Shown piece by piece: positions 43,791-54,614 of a stretch of DNA of 64,000 bases. The stretch lies in NCBI GenBank assembly GCA_947259995.1, contig CAMYOK010000002.1, positions 1,280,881 to 1,344,880 on the forward strand, given 5' to 3'. The notes below the pieces were generated by a model. That model ran no database searches. It was given only the letters and a program-made list of their open reading frames with translations, and was not told the DNA's origin. The translations under genes were made by a program, and so were the position numbers. The first letter of the stretch is position 1, and every line of letters starts with the position of its first letter. This DNA is from an uncultured Pseudomonadales bacterium. Lineage in GTDB: Bacteria > Pseudomonadota > Gammaproteobacteria > Pseudomonadales > Pseudohongiellaceae.

Positions 43791-44843
43791 TTAAGCACTG
43801 GCATCGGAATTGATATCGGTGATAAAAATATTCCAGAAGGCTAAGAAAACGGCAGCGATGAGCGGGCCAATCACGAACCCATTGATACCGAATAAGGCAA
43901 TGCCCCCCATCGTCGAAAAAAGCACGATGTAGTCAGGAAGTTTGGTGTCGCGACCTACAAGAATTGGTCGCAGCACATTGTCGGCCAAGCCGATAATCAA
44001 TGCGCCGTAAACAAATAAAATAGATGCCTGCACCCACGCGCCGGTTCCGTAGAGATAAATGGCCACTGGTATCCAAACTAATGCCGCGCCGACCGCAGGG
44101 ATAAGTGATAAGAAGGCCATCACTACAGCCCAAAGCACAGGCCCCGGTATATCGAGAAGCCAGAAAATGATGCCGCCCAAGGCGCCTTGGATGACGGCCA
44201 CCAAGAGGTTGCCTTTGATGGTGGCCCGTGTGACTTCAACGAATTTTTGGAATAGTAAATGTTTGCGGGTTTCGCTCAAAGGCACGGCGGCCTTCATTAG
44301 GCTGACGAGCTTCTCCCCATCTCGCAAGAGAAAGAAAGTAAGGTAGAGCATGAGCGCTAATTTAACCGTGAAATTTAGTGTGTTACGACCAATGCTCAAA
44401 GCCTGCTGGGCGATGAACTCACCTATTCCCAACGCCGAACTAGAAAGGTATTGGCGAATATTCGTGGTATCTGCATTGCTGCGCTCCATCAATTCTGGCG
44501 CGAACGGTATCGCTAAGACGATCTGGTCGATGTACTGCTCTGGACGAATTTCGCGAGCTTCAATGCTGGTATAAAGGTTTGACCCTTGTTGGATGAAGGT
44601 AGAAAGCAAAGCAAGTGCCGGGATAATGACGATTACAGAGCCAATGAATAACGTGCTCAATGCGGTGAGGGATTTGCCCATATTGAAGCGCGTTTGGAGC
44701 TGCTGCTGTAAAGGCGAGAAGATAACAGCAACCACAATCGCCCAGAATATCGCACTCCAAAACGGCCGCAGTATAAAGGCAAACAATAGAGTGACTATGC
44801 CAAGTAATACTAAGAAGCTGCGTCTCTCTAGCATCTCTTTCAT
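43791..44843 (-). CDS. AI-2E family transporter (PerM-like)
   Basis: This 350-residue inner-membrane protein has seven or eight membrane segments. The family pattern is clear: FILRPFWSAIFWAIVVAVIFSPL at the N-terminus, a long periplasm-facing loop (about 85-145), FLLRDGEKLVSLM, GNLLVAVIQGALGGIIFWLL, FLSLIPAVGAALVWIPVAIYLY and GRDTKLPDYIVLFSTMGGIALFG. Members have been reported as autoinducer-2 exporters or sodium/proton antiporters, so the substrate is open. It follows the ABC exporter permease gene by 10 bp and is probably co-transcribed with it. Confidence 0.9.
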   Translation of the reverse strand: MKEMLERRSFLVLLGIVTLLFAFILRPFWSAIFWAIVVAVIFSPLQQQLQTRFNMGKSLTALSTLFIGSVIVIIPALALLSTFIQQGSNLYTSIEAREIRPEQYIDQIVLAIPFAPELMERSNADTTNIRQYLSSSALGIGEFIAQQALSIGRNTLNFTVKLALMLYLTFFLLRDGEKLVSLMKAAVPLSETRKHLLFQKFVEVTRATIKGNLLVAVIQGALGGIIFWLLDIPGPVLWAVVMAFLSLIPAVGAALVWIPVAIYLYGTGAWVQASILFVYGALIIGLADNVLRPILVGRDTKLPDYIVLFSTMGGIALFGINGFVIGPLIAAVFLAFWNIFITDINSDASA

Positions 44844-44853
44844 AGGAAACTCC

Positions 44854-46434
44854 CTATTGCTTATGCTTAAGCATGCGAATGATTTCGACGATCCTAGGGG
44901 GTTGCCCCGTGCGCAGGACTCCTTGTCGGAAAATTTTTCCAGAAAGCCAAAGTACTAAAACAATGCTTAAAAGGAGCACGATTGTCGTGCCGATTAGATC
45001 AACCATGGCTGGCTGTGCCGCCGCTCTGTTCATCATGGTGAAGGGAGTGAACAGTGGAATCCAAGACATGATTCGAGCGATGGGGCCATTTGGGTCTTGA
45101 GCGATAAACGTCATCGTAATTAACGGCACGATCAGAATCATCATCATCGGCATCATTAAGCTTTGCGCTTCTTTTAATGTATTGCACAAGCTGCCAATGG
45201 CTAAGAAGATGCCCGCATAGAGGGCGTAGCCAGCAAGGAAGTAAAAGACGAAGTAGGGAATTAAGTCTGAAGAGAGCAAGACGTTGAAGAATTGGCTCAA
45301 CAATTGTGTTTCCGTGCTGGGGTACAGCGCGATGAAGAGGAAGAACGACAGTAGCCAGGCTGCGATGGTGGTGATGCCGCTAAGCCCAATGCCAAAGAGC
45401 TTGCCCATCATTAATTCTAACGGGGTTACAGAGGCTAAAAGGACCTCGATTATGCGATTGGACTTCTCTTCGATGGTATTGCTGAGCAGATATTGCACGC
45501 TTTGCATTAAGGAGATAAACATCAAGTAAACAAAGCCAACTGGTGCCCATTGCCTGAAGGTGTCGGCAACGCTAACTGCCTCTTGGCCCTCATCTTTGCG
45601 AGGGTCTAGGCGATTAATAGGCATGCGGGTGCGCTGCACAGTGCGAATCGTGTCGACATCGATCCCCCTTTGTGTGAATTCTCTGTCGCGAATGCTGCTA
45701 TTGATGCTGCGCTCAATGGCATTGGGTAGTCGCGTGTCAGTTAAATTACTAGCCCAATATTGAATGCCGGTAATTGTGTTGCTCGTCGTAGGTGTTGCGC
45801 TGGGGCGAATGATCGCGTCATCGACTTGCGCAGGAATCAAAATCAAAGCAAATAGAGTACTAGTTTGCCCCCCGACTAATAACTGACGTTCTCCCGTAAG
45901 CCAAGGGCGTAGTTGCTCGAGCAATTGCTCGGGATTGGCCTGTGCATCAACTTCCTCGGGGAGTGAGGCTTGGACGAAGAGTTCTCGGGGAGGTACAAAG
46001 CTGGGGGAATTCTCGCGCAGATAGGGGCTGGCCAGAGCTAAAGCAAAGTCTAAACCGCCACTCTCTAGCCATTGATCAAGTGCCGCGACTTCGTCGGCCC
46101 CAACGTCATCAATCAATTGGTCGATCTGAGTATTGGCACTGGCTGCGGTTTGTTCAGGGTTACTATCGCGGCGATTTTCGATCACGTAATTGACGAATTC
46201 TTGCAGAATGCGCCGTTGGTGTTCTTGGCGAATGGCGTTTTGCACCGCTTCGCTGTACTGACCGCTTTGATCGATAAGCAGGTAATGACGTGTAGGTGTG
46301 GAGTCGGCAAGGAGAGTCTGAAAGAAAAACACACCGACCAGTATAAGGGGGAACAATAAGATGCCTGCCCAGAAGCCCTTAGTCTTCACGTTCTCACCAT
46401 ATTCACGCAAGGCGATCAAAAGAATCATTCTCAT
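44854..46434 (-). CDS. ABC-2 type exporter permease (NatB-like)
   Basis: This 526-residue permease starts ILLIALREYGENVKTKGFWAG and has one N-terminal membrane segment. A large extracytoplasmic domain (about 45-290) follows, then a cluster of five or six segments (about 300-510), for example QWAPVGFVYLMFISLMQSVQY and MMPMMMILIVPLITMTFIA. VNEEKSNR-type IEEKSNRIIEVLLASVTPLELMMGKL is the ABC2 membrane 3 signature. The best match is NatB, the sodium-extruding partner of NatA, although drug or lipid export is possible. It overlaps the ATPase gene by four bases. Confidence 0.9.
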   Translation of the reverse strand: MRMILLIALREYGENVKTKGFWAGILLFPLILVGVFFFQTLLADSTPTRHYLLIDQSGQYSEAVQNAIRQEHQRRILQEFVNYVIENRRDSNPEQTAASANTQIDQLIDDVGADEVAALDQWLESGGLDFALALASPYLRENSPSFVPPRELFVQASLPEEVDAQANPEQLLEQLRPWLTGERQLLVGGQTSTLFALILIPAQVDDAIIRPSATPTTSNTITGIQYWASNLTDTRLPNAIERSINSSIRDREFTQRGIDVDTIRTVQRTRMPINRLDPRKDEGQEAVSVADTFRQWAPVGFVYLMFISLMQSVQYLLSNTIEEKSNRIIEVLLASVTPLELMMGKLFGIGLSGITTIAAWLLSFFLFIALYPSTETQLLSQFFNVLLSSDLIPYFVFYFLAGYALYAGIFLAIGSLCNTLKEAQSLMMPMMMILIVPLITMTFIAQDPNGPIARIMSWIPLFTPFTMMNRAAAQPAMVDLIGTTIVLLLSIVLVLWLSGKIFRQGVLRTGQPPRIVEIIRMLKHKQ

Positions 46435-47384
46435 CGGAGTTGATGCTCCTTTGCGTCGCTGCCGACAAGATGCACAAACACGTCATGCAAGCTAGGCTGT
46501 GTGTGATCGAAGCGGGTTAGCGGGATACCCGCATTGATGCAGCATTGCAAAATAGATTGCGGGTCTGTGTGTTCCTTGATGAGTATTTCCCAGTGCCGTG
46601 ATGCTTGCGCTTTCCTGCCAGCCTCAGCAATGACTTCATTGACGCCTACAATGCTTGAGCTGTCCAAGGCTGGGCGAATATCTCCAGCGCATTCGAGTAT
46701 AACGCGGCGTGGAATAATGGCATGAGCGTCGGCTAGGGTGCCATCAAACACCTTCTTGCCCTTGGTGATCAGTAGCATGCGGTCGCAAAGTCTTTCGGCG
46801 TGTTGCATGATGTGGGTCGAAAAGATTACCGTTTGCCCCGCTTGCGCCATGTCGTGGATGAGTTGTTCAAGCACCTCTTGGTTTACTGGGTCTAAGCCCG
46901 AGAAGGGTTCGTCTAGGATTACCAGTTCAGGCCGGTGCGCAACGGCAGACAAAACCTGTACTTTTTGACCCATCCCTTTCGAAAGCGATTCGACCTTCGC
47001 CTCGGAGTAGTCCTTAAGACCGTAGCGCTCGAGCAGCTCAAAGGCGCGCAATTTTGCTTCTTTATTGCTCATACCCTTGAGGGTGGCGAAATAGGCGATG
47101 ATGGCCCACACCCGCATTTTCTTGTAGAGACCTTTTTCTTCGGGTAGATAGCCTATGCGGTGGCGCACATTCAAGGCACAAGGTTCGCCCAGAATGCGGA
47201 TGTCGCCCGCGTCGGGTTTGAGAATATCGAGGATCATGCGGATAGTGGTGGTTTTGCCTGCGCCGTTGGGCCCGAGGAAACCATAGATGCTGCCAGCCGG
47301 AATGCTAAAGCTAATTTCGTCGACAGCAGTGAAGCTGCCGTAGCGCTTGCTGACCTTGTTCAATTCCAACACATGCTCTGGCAT
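46431..47384 (-). CDS. ABC transporter ATP-binding protein (NatA-like)
   Basis: This 317-residue ATPase partners the overlapping NatB-like permease. It has Walker A GPNGAGKTTT (about 38-47), the signature LSKGMGQKVQVLSAV (about 133-147) and Walker B LVILDEPFSGLDPVNQ (about 153-168). The H-loop lies in VIFSTHIMQHAE. A C-terminal DUF4162-type domain (about 220-310) is common in NatA relatives. An 83-bp gap containing a 12-bp stem-loop separates it from gltD upstream. Confidence 0.93.
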   Translation of the reverse strand: MPEHVLELNKVSKRYGSFTAVDEISFSIPAGSIYGFLGPNGAGKTTTIRMILDILKPDAGDIRILGEPCALNVRHRIGYLPEEKGLYKKMRVWAIIAYFATLKGMSNKEAKLRAFELLERYGLKDYSEAKVESLSKGMGQKVQVLSAVAHRPELVILDEPFSGLDPVNQEVLEQLIHDMAQAGQTVIFSTHIMQHAERLCDRMLLITKGKKVFDGTLADAHAIIPRRVILECAGDIRPALDSSSIVGVNEVIAEAGRKAQASRHWEILIKEHTDPQSILQCCINAGIPLTRFDHTQPSLHDVFVHLVGSDAKEHQLR

Positions 47385-47423
47385 TGCGGATTCCTGTGCG
47401 AAGGCCTAGCGTTGGGGGGGGAT

Positions 47424-47460
47424 CTTGGCCTCAGCGACTTAAACTGTAGCTGAGGCCAAG
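47424..47460. terminator. 12-bp stem-loop after gltD (probable transcript end)
   Basis: CTTGGCCTCAGC (47424-47435) and GCTGAGGCCAAG (47449-47460) are a perfect 12-bp inverted repeat with a 13-base loop. It lies 8 bases after the gltD stop. No T-run follows on either strand, so it may protect the 3' end of gltBD mRNA or act with Rho rather than as an intrinsic terminator. Confidence 0.55.
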
Positions 47461-47467
47461 CAAAAGA

Positions 47468-48901
47468 TCACTTCAAAAACTTATTGATCTCTTCGGCTAC
47501 CAAACGGCCTTCATCTATTGCGCGTACTACAAGCGATTGTCCACGACGACAGTCGCCTGCCGCAAACACTTTCGGATTGCTTGTGATAAATGATTTGTAC
47601 TGCGCTTTGTAGTTAGAGCGTTGGTCTAGTTCCAAGCCTAATGGCTCCGCAACATAGCCTTCTGGTCCAAGAAAGCCCATAGACAAGAGAATCAGGTCGG
47701 CTTCCCAGAACTTGATGGTGCCAGGAATCTCTTGAAACTTATTGTCGACTTCGACAGTGTTGATGCCCAACAGTTTGCCATTCGCATCACGTACGAATTC
47801 TTTGCCTGAAATCGAATAAGTGCGCGGATCATTGCCGAAACGATGTTGTGCTTCGATGTGACCATAATCTTCACGGTAGATTTTTGGCCAAAGTGGCCAA
47901 GGATTGTCCGCTGCGCGATCGATTGGTGGGCGCGACATGATCTCGAAGTTGACCAAGGATTTGCAACCGTGGCGCAGGGACGTCGCGATACAGTCGGTGC
48001 CCGTATCGCCGCCACCGATGACGATAACGTTTTTATCTTTGGCGCTGATGTAGTTGCCGTCTTCGAGGTTCGAATCTAATAGGCTGCGCGTGTTCGCTGT
48101 CAAAAAATTCATGGCGAAATAAACGCCATCACCTTCTCGGTTGGCGATCTTTAGGTCGCGTGGATTCGTCGCACCAGTGGCCAAACACAATGCATCGACA
48201 TCGGCGAGCAATGTCTCGACATCAATGGCGTTTTCGCCTTTGCCGCCGATGTCCGCATTCACAACAAATTTTACGCCTTCATCGCGCAGCAACTGCACAC
48301 GACGATCAACGACGTCTTTTTCGAGCTTCATGTTCGGGATGCCGTACATGAGCAAACCACCAATGCGGTCTTCGCGCTCGTAAACAGTGACCTCGTGTCC
48401 TGATTGATTCAATTGCGCTGCAGCGGCGAGGCCGGCAGGGCCTGAACCAACAACAGCGACTTTTTTGCCGGTACGCACGCTTGGCGTAACAGGAACAACC
48501 CAGCCGTTTTCGAAGCCTTTGTCGATAATGGCATTTTCGATGTTCTTGATAGTGACAGCTGGCTCGTTGATACCAAGTACACAAGAGCCTTCGCACGGCG
48601 CGGGGCAAACACGACCAGTGAACTCAGGGAAGTTGTTGGTTTTATGGAGGCGGTTAAGTGCCTCTTCCCAACGCCCTTTATAAACGAGATCGTTCCATTC
48701 AGGGATCAAATTGTAGACTGGGCAGCCTTCGCCAGATTGGCAAAAAGGGACACCACAGTCCATGCAACGAGCGCCTTGAGTGCTCAGGTGTTTTTCGTCG
48801 TGCTCGGTATAAATTTCTTTATAGTCCAGCAAACGTTCTTCTGGTGCGCGATATGGTTCAGCGCGTCGTTCGAATTCTTTAAAGCCAGTAATTTTGCCCA
48901 T
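47468..48901 (-). CDS. gltD: Glutamate synthase small subunit GltD
   Basis: GltD feeds NADPH electrons through FAD and two 4Fe-4S clusters to GltB, which makes glutamate from glutamine and 2-oxoglutarate. The 477-residue protein has the N-terminal cysteine clusters [19 protein letters not shown] and [15 protein letters not shown]. The FAD site is [20 protein letters not shown] and the NADPH site [38 protein letters not shown] closes the FAD domain. I chose ATG 48901 ([10 protein letters not shown]); four earlier in-frame codons begin with TTG. It follows gltB after a 73-base gap that contains a strong hairpin. Confidence 0.96.
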   Translation of the reverse strand: MGKITGFKEFERRAEPYRAPEERLLDYKEIYTEHDEKHLSTQGARCMDCGVPFCQSGEGCPVYNLIPEWNDLVYKGRWEEALNRLHKTNNFPEFTGRVCPAPCEGSCVLGINEPAVTIKNIENAIIDKGFENGWVVPVTPSVRTGKKVAVVGSGPAGLAAAAQLNQSGHEVTVYEREDRIGGLLMYGIPNMKLEKDVVDRRVQLLRDEGVKFVVNADIGGKGENAIDVETLLADVDALCLATGATNPRDLKIANREGDGVYFAMNFLTANTRSLLDSNLEDGNYISAKDKNVIVIGGGDTGTDCIATSLRHGCKSLVNFEIMSRPPIDRAADNPWPLWPKIYREDYGHIEAQHRFGNDPRTYSISGKEFVRDANGKLLGINTVEVDNKFQEIPGTIKFWEADLILLSMGFLGPEGYVAEPLGLELDQRSNYKAQYKSFITSNPKVFAAGDCRRGQSLVVRAIDEGRLVAEEINKFLK

Positions 48902-48953
48902 CAGTAGATCCAATTATTCAAATATTCTTTGGTTTCCTGCATCTCGGTGCTCA

Positions 48954-48973
48954 CACCTGCCCGAAGGCAGGTG
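48954..48973 (-). promoter_or_regulatory. UUCG-capped hairpin between gltB and gltD
   Basis: On the minus strand the RNA would read CACCUGCC-UUCG-GGCAGGUG, a perfect 8-bp stem closed by a C(UUCG)G tetraloop, one of the most stable RNA folds. It starts one base after the gltB stop codon. It is not followed by a U-run, so it is probably an RNA stability or processing element that sets the ratio of gltB to gltD. Confidence 0.65.
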
Positions 48974-48974
48974 C

Positions 48975-51900
48975 TTATACTGTGAGAGCCTGCTCTTCTT
49001 GCTTCTTAGCGCGCTCTAACAATACACGCTTATAGTCAATTGGCATCACTTTCACAAACTGTGCCACGCTTGCCTCCCAGTTCGCTAGGATGTCACGCGC
49101 CACGGTCGAGTCCGTGTACTCAAGATGTTTGCTGATCATTGCTTTTAGCTCGTTAATGTCGGAGTTATCGACAAGGGCTTCAAGCTCGTACGTCTCTGCG
49201 TTGCATTGCTTGGCGAAGTCTTTGTCTTTGTCCCACACATACGCTACACCACCACTCATGCCCGCGCCGAAATTGCGACCTGTCTTACCAAGAATCGCCA
49301 CACGACCGCCAGTCATGTATTCACAGCCATGATCACCGATGCCTTCGACAACGGCGGTAGCACCGCTGTTACGAACAGCGAAACGCTCTGCCGCGATGCC
49401 GCGGAAATACGCCTCACCACTAGTGGCACCGTAAAGGTTTACGTTGCCGGCGATGATGTTCTCTTCGGCTTTAAACGTGCTGTTCTTAGGCGGGTAGACT
49501 ACGATCTTGCCGCCAGAAAGGCCTTTACCTACGTAGTCGTTGGCATCGCCTTCCACTGTAATAGTAATGCCCTTAGCAAGCCATGCCCCTAAGCTCTGTC
49601 CAGCGGAGCCGTGCAATTTGATATTGATCGTGTCCTCTGGAAGCATATCTTCCTTCCAGCGTCTGGCCACTTCGCCAGACAGCATCGTGCCAACCACGCG
49701 GTTGATGTTGATAACCGGCAGTTCGATATTGACCTTAGTCCCGGTTTCAATCGCGTCACGAGCCAGATCGATGATCTGATTGTCGAGCGCTTTGTCCAAG
49801 CCGTGGTCTTGTTCGATCGTCTGATGCACTTCTGTGCCTTCGAAGATGATGCGTGCAGGTGCAAGGATCGATTGCAGGTCGAGCCCGCTAGCCTTCCAGT
49901 GGTCAATTGCTTGTTTGGTGTTCAGGAGGTCTACACGTCCGACCATCTCTGTCACTGTGCGAACCCCAAGCTCGGCCATGATCTCGCGCATCTCTTCAGC
50001 AACCATGAACAGGTAGTTCACTACGTGTTCGGGTTTGCCTTTGAACTTCTTACGCAGCTCTGGGTCTTGCGTTGCAATACCCACAGGGCAGGTGTTCAAG
50101 TGGCATTTGCGCATCATGATGCAGCCAAGTGTGATCAGCGGAGCTGTTGCAAAACCAAATTCTTCGGCACCTAGTAGGGCGGCGATAGCGACATCGCGAC
50201 CAGTCTTGAGCTGACCGTCGGTTTGCAATACAACGCGTGAACGCAAGTTGTTCATTACCAGGGTCTGATGCGTTTCTGCCAAACCAAGTTCCCAAGGCAA
50301 GCCCGCATGCTTAATGGACGTCAGAGGCGATGCCCCAGTGCCGCCATCGTGGCCTGCAATCACAAGGTGATCTGTTTTCGCCTTAGTCACACCTGCGGCA
50401 ATAGTGCCCACACCGATTTCTGACACGAGCTTAACGCTGATGCGCGCATGGCGATTGGCGTTCTTAAGGTCGTGAATCAGTTGCGCGATATCCTCGATCG
50501 AGTAAATATCGTGATGCGGTGGTGGGCTGATAAGGCCAACGCCAGGGGTAGAATGACGAATCTTCGCGATGTAGTCGTCGACTTTGCCGCCAGGCAGCTC
50601 GCCGCCTTCACCGGGCTTGGCGCCTTGGGCAATTTTAATTTGTAGCTCGTCTGCATTACTGAGATACCAAATCGTGACACCGAAACGACCCGAAGCGATT
50701 TGTTTAATCGCAGAGCGCTTGGAGTCGCCGTTGGCCATAGGCACGAAACGAATTGGGTCTTCACCGCCCTCACCCGTATTTGACTTGCCGCCCATACGGT
50801 TCATGGCGATTGCCAAGGACTCATGGGACTCGGAAGAGATAGAGCCAAGGCTCATTGCGCCAGTTGCAAAGCGTTTGACGATTTCACTGGCAGGCTCTAC
50901 TTCGTCCAAAGCAATGGCCGTCGTTTGGTCTGTTCTGAACGCCATCAAACCACGCAACGTACAGTTGCGAGTCGTTTGTTCGTTGGTGTGCTTAGAGAAT
51001 GCAGCATAGGCTTCGGAGCTATTGTTGCGCGCTGCATTTTGCAGGTTAGCAATGCTCGTTGGGTCCCACATGTGTCCGTCACCGCCATTGCGCCAATGGA
51101 AATCACCTGGGTTGTTCAATACTGGCAGGCTGCTGCCATTTTCTGGGAAGCCTAAGCGGTGACGACGCTCTGTCTCTTCGATCAAGGTGGCAAAATTAAC
51201 ACCCTGCACGCGGCTTGCGGTGCCGACAAAGCAGCGCTTGATGATATCGCTGGCTAAGCCAACTGCTTCGAAAATTTGCGCGCCCTTATAAGATTGCAGA
51301 GTCGAGATGCCCATCTTAGCCATCACTTTCAGCATGCCTTTAGCGACGGCTTTTTTATAGGCGTAAACAAGGCTGTCTTCGGTGTCGAACTGTGTGCCTA
51401 GCAAACCATCGTTGCGAGCCTGCCATAACGCTTCGAACGCAAGGTATGGGTTGATAGCATCGGCGCCGTAGCCAGTGAGCAAACAGAAGTGGTGCACTTC
51501 ACGCGCTTCACCCGTTTCAATGACTAAGCCAATACGCGAACGCTTGTGCTTGGCCACGAGGTGATGATGCACCGCACCACAGGCGATCAAGGCGCTCAGT
51601 GGGATGCGAGTTTTGCTGATGGCGCGATCAGAAAGCACGACAAAGGAATAGCCTTCGGCAATCGCTGTCTCCGCTTCGCTACAAATACGATCAAGCGCTG
51701 CGTGGAAACCATTCTCTTCTGCGCTGTCATAAGTGATATCGAGAACCTTCGAGCGCATGCCGCGATAATCCATGTCGCGAATATCGGACATCTCTTGGCT
51801 AGAGAGAATTGGATGGCTGAGGCTCAAGCGGTGGGCTTGCTTCTCAGTTGTCTCTAGCAAATTGCCTTCTGGCCCAATGAAGCACTCAATCGACATCACG

Positions 51901-53549
51901 ACTTCTTCACGGATGGAGTCGATTGGTGGATTGGTGATCTGCGCAAACAGCTGCTTGAAGTAGTCATAGACCATGCGCGACTTATCCGATAGACAAGCCA
52001 GTGCCGAGTCGTTGCCCATAGAGCCAAGCGGGTCACGCAGCTCGGTCACTAATGGCAATAGCATGAACTGCATGGTTTCGGTCGTGTAGCCGAAAGCTTG
52101 CATGCGTTGCAGGACATCTTCGCCATCTAATGAATGCGCTGCTGAATCTTTGGAGATGTCGGCAAGAGTCACTTTCTGGTTTTTTAGCCATTCGCCATAA
52201 GGACGATGGGCGGCGATGCTGTGTTTGAGTTCCTCGTCAGGAATCAAACGGCCTTGTTCGAAGTCGAGCAGGAACATGCGGCCAGGCTGCAAACGGCCTT
52301 TGAGTCGCACGTTCTCTGGGTCAACGTGAAGCACCCCTACTTCTGAAGCCATGATCACTTTGTCGTCATGGGTCACGTAGTAGCGGCTTGGGCGAAGGCC
52401 GTTTCTGTCTAGCACAGCGCCGATATAGTGGCCGTCAGTGAAGACGATCGAAGCAGGACCGTCCCATGGTTCCATTAGCGCTGAATGGTATTCGTAAAAA
52501 TCTTTTTTATCCTGCGGCATATTAACGTCGGACTGCCAAGCCTCAGGAATCATCATCATGACGGACTCTTGTAGCGAGCGGCCAGACAACAGCATGAACT
52601 CAAGTACGGCATCAAATGAGCCAGAGTCAGAGCTGTCGGTATCGATGATAGGGAACAGGTCGGCCATATCATTGCTGAATAATGGGCTTTTGGCGCTGCC
52701 TTCGCGGGCCACCATTTGGTTTCTGTTACCACGCAAGGTATTAATCTCACCATTGTGGCTCATAAAGCGATTTGGTTGCGCGCGATCCCATGAAGGGAAG
52801 GTGTTAGTACTAAAGCGAGAATGCACCATTGCCAAATGCGTGGCGCATTCGGAATTGGTTAGGTCTGAATAAAACGGGAATAATTGCCCTGGCGTTAACA
52901 TGCCTTTATAGACAATAACCTTGGTGGACAAGCTGCACGCATAGACCATCTTCGCTTGGGTTAAGCTGCTATCACCATGCAGTGCATGGGTGAAGCGCTT
53001 GCGGATGATGTATAGGCGGCGTTCAAAGTCGTCTTGGCTTAGGCCTTCTTCGGCACCTATATATAGTTGCGCTATATGCGGCTGCGCCACACGGGCGGCA
53101 GGACCAACGTCGGCTCTGTCGGCATCAACGGGAACATCGCGCCAGCCAAGCAGGGTCTGTCCTTGCTCGGCAATCATGCGATTGATCACTGCCACGCACT
53201 TGGCGCGCTCGCTTTCGATCTGCGGTAGAAAAATATTGCCGGCTGCGTATTTGCCGGCCTCTGGCAGGCTTACGCCTAGCTCAGATTTGGCGATTATGCC
53301 AAAAAACGAATGGGGCAATGCCATCAAAATGCCGGCACCGTCGCCAGTATTGGCTTCGAAACCGCAACCGCCACGGTGGTCCATGCGAGAATTCAGATGA
53401 TAGGCATCCAGCATGATTTGATGGCTCGGGCGACCTTTAATGTCAGCGACAAAACCAACACCACAAGAATCCTTCTCGTTGATAGGATCGTATAGGCCGG
53501 ACTCTTCGGGGAAGCCGAATTTGTATGGGGGGTAGGCTTTGATGCTCAT
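48975..53549 (-). CDS. gltB: Glutamate synthase large subunit GltB
   Basis: GltB is the amidotransferase and synthase subunit of NADPH-GOGAT. At 1524 residues it has full length. The class II glutaminase domain begins at [20 protein letters not shown], where Cys29 is the nucleophile after removal of a propeptide. The central domain, then the FMN barrel with [20 protein letters not shown] and [20 protein letters not shown], follow. The 3Fe-4S site is [15 protein letters not shown]. The C-terminal beta-helix domain contains the [17 protein letters not shown] type repeats. It is transcribed before gltD and is divergent from the molybdenum hydroxylase operon. Confidence 0.97.
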   Translation of the reverse strand: MSIKAYPPYKFGFPEESGLYDPINEKDSCGVGFVADIKGRPSHQIMLDAYHLNSRMDHRGGCGFEANTGDGAGILMALPHSFFGIIAKSELGVSLPEAGKYAAGNIFLPQIESERAKCVAVINRMIAEQGQTLLGWRDVPVDADRADVGPAARVAQPHIAQLYIGAEEGLSQDDFERRLYIIRKRFTHALHGDSSLTQAKMVYACSLSTKVIVYKGMLTPGQLFPFYSDLTNSECATHLAMVHSRFSTNTFPSWDRAQPNRFMSHNGEINTLRGNRNQMVAREGSAKSPLFSNDMADLFPIIDTDSSDSGSFDAVLEFMLLSGRSLQESVMMMIPEAWQSDVNMPQDKKDFYEYHSALMEPWDGPASIVFTDGHYIGAVLDRNGLRPSRYYVTHDDKVIMASEVGVLHVDPENVRLKGRLQPGRMFLLDFEQGRLIPDEELKHSIAAHRPYGEWLKNQKVTLADISKDSAAHSLDGEDVLQRMQAFGYTTETMQFMLLPLVTELRDPLGSMGNDSALACLSDKSRMVYDYFKQLFAQITNPPIDSIREEVVMSIECFIGPEGNLLETTEKQAHRLSLSHPILSSQEMSDIRDMDYRGMRSKVLDITYDSAEENGFHAALDRICSEAETAIAEGYSFVVLSDRAISKTRIPLSALIACGAVHHHLVAKHKRSRIGLVIETGEAREVHHFCLLTGYGADAINPYLAFEALWQARNDGLLGTQFDTEDSLVYAYKKAVAKGMLKVMAKMGISTLQSYKGAQIFEAVGLASDIIKRCFVGTASRVQGVNFATLIEETERRHRLGFPENGSSLPVLNNPGDFHWRNGGDGHMWDPTSIANLQNAARNNSSEAYAAFSKHTNEQTTRNCTLRGLMAFRTDQTTAIALDEVEPASEIVKRFATGAMSLGSISSESHESLAIAMNRMGGKSNTGEGGEDPIRFVPMANGDSKRSAIKQIASGRFGVTIWYLSNADELQIKIAQGAKPGEGGELPGGKVDDYIAKIRHSTPGVGLISPPPHHDIYSIEDIAQLIHDLKNANRHARISVKLVSEIGVGTIAAGVTKAKTDHLVIAGHDGGTGASPLTSIKHAGLPWELGLAETHQTLVMNNLRSRVVLQTDGQLKTGRDVAIAALLGAEEFGFATAPLITLGCIMMRKCHLNTCPVGIATQDPELRKKFKGKPEHVVNYLFMVAEEMREIMAELGVRTVTEMVGRVDLLNTKQAIDHWKASGLDLQSILAPARIIFEGTEVHQTIEQDHGLDKALDNQIIDLARDAIETGTKVNIELPVININRVVGTMLSGEVARRWKEDMLPEDTINIKLHGSAGQSLGAWLAKGITITVEGDANDYVGKGLSGGKIVVYPPKNSTFKAEENIIAGNVNLYGATSGEAYFRGIAAERFAVRNSGATAVVEGIGDHGCEYMTGGRVAILGKTGRNFGAGMSGGVAYVWDKDKDFAKQCNAETYELEALVDNSDINELKAMISKHLEYTDSTVARDILANWEASVAQFVKVMPIDYKRVLLERAKKQEEQALTV

Positions 53550-54026
53550 AGATCTACAGCTCTCGTTGTTCGATTTTCATTTACAGTTCGCACACATCAA
53601 TATCATTGGCAGCTAAAGTAATGCTACCGAGAGCCCTCTAGAGACGGGATTCTGCTCAACTTGAGGTTGATCTGATGCGATAATCGGCGAATTAATCCAT
53701 TCCCCTCCCACGAGCTAACAAAACAAAGCGGCGTTAGCGTTCAAATATTATGGGCGCGCGAAAACCGGGAAGGTAATTCCACGGGGGGCGGACACAATAC
53801 CATCGAAGGAAAATATGTCAAGTTGCGCCTAGGGTTGGCAGGTATAGAGATGTAGAGCGATTGCTCGGTATAAAATGTTCGATTCGCCGCTGCGATGAAT
53901 GGGGATTTAATTGCGGTGTCGCTCTGGGTATATAACTTGATAATACCCCATATGTGCATTACCCTAGACCCCCTCAAAAGAGCATTTCCCTTTATACCAC
54001 CTGTGATAGGGAGGCTAAGAAAGCCT
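53550..54026. promoter_or_regulatory. Divergent control region between gltB and the molybdenum hydroxylase operon
   Basis: This 477-bp stretch has no credible gene. It must carry the gltB promoter on one strand and the operon promoter on the other. TATAAAAT (53869-53876) is a possible -10 box for the plus strand, but I see no matching -35 box. GGGAGG at 54009-54014 lies 12 bases before the GTG start of the iron-sulfur subunit. TCAAC-TTGAG-GTTGA near 53658 is a minor inverted repeat. Confidence 0.4.
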
Positions 54027-54614
54027 GTGAATCAAAAACTAACAAGACGACGATTTATCAAGGGGGTTATCGCCTCCGGTGTAGCCGCAACAACCACCTC
54101 GCTATGGTACTCAGCCACTGGTGCTGATCGCCCTGCAGGCGCAGTAGAGCGTCTACTATCCATAAACGTGAACGGACAAGTCCGCCGCGTTGACGTCGCA
54201 CCTCAAGAGACGCTTGCCCATACATTGCGTTACAAACTAGGGTTGACCGGCACTAAGCTGGGTTGCAACCGTGGCGAGTGCGGTGCGTGTACAGTGGTTG
54301 CTGATGACGTGAACATTTATGCCTGTTCTACCCTTACTCATGAAGTGAAGGATAAAGCAGTAGTAACGGTCGAAGGCCTTCGTGCTGCCGACGGTACATT
54401 GCATCCAGTGCAGGCGGCTTTTGTAGCAGAGCTAAGCCCAGCATGTGGTTTTTGTACTGCCGGACAAGTCATGTCTGCGTTCGCCTTACTTAAATCCAAC
54501 CCCCGGCCTACTCGCGAAGAAGCGCGTCAGGCGATGTCCGGCAATCTTTGCCGCTGTGGGGCATATGATCACTATCTGAATGGCGTAATGCGCGCCTCGG
54601 GGCAATTATCATGA
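54027..54614 (+). CDS. Tat-exported 2Fe-2S subunit of a molybdenum hydroxylase
   Basis: This 195-residue subunit carries electrons in an xanthine-oxidase-family enzyme. It starts MNQKLTRRRFIKGVIASGVA, a twin-arginine signal (Arg7-Arg8-Arg9, then FIK), so the folded complex is sent to the periplasm. Two 2Fe-2S clusters are complete: Cys80, 85, 88 and 100 (GCNRGECGACTV, then YAC), and Cys140, 143, 175 and 177 (CGFCTAGQ, then LCRCG). The plan matches PaoA/YagT of E. coli. I chose GTG 54027, because upstream in-frame ATGs at 53952 and 53895 add unrelated residues before the signal. Its stop overlaps the next start by four bases. Confidence 0.9.
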   Translation: MNQKLTRRRFIKGVIASGVAATTTSLWYSATGADRPAGAVERLLSINVNGQVRRVDVAPQETLAHTLRYKLGLTGTKLGCNRGECGACTVVADDVNIYACSTLTHEVKDKAVVTVEGLRAADGTLHPVQAAFVAELSPACGFCTAGQVMSAFALLKSNPRPTREEARQAMSGNLCRCGAYDHYLNGVMRASGQLS

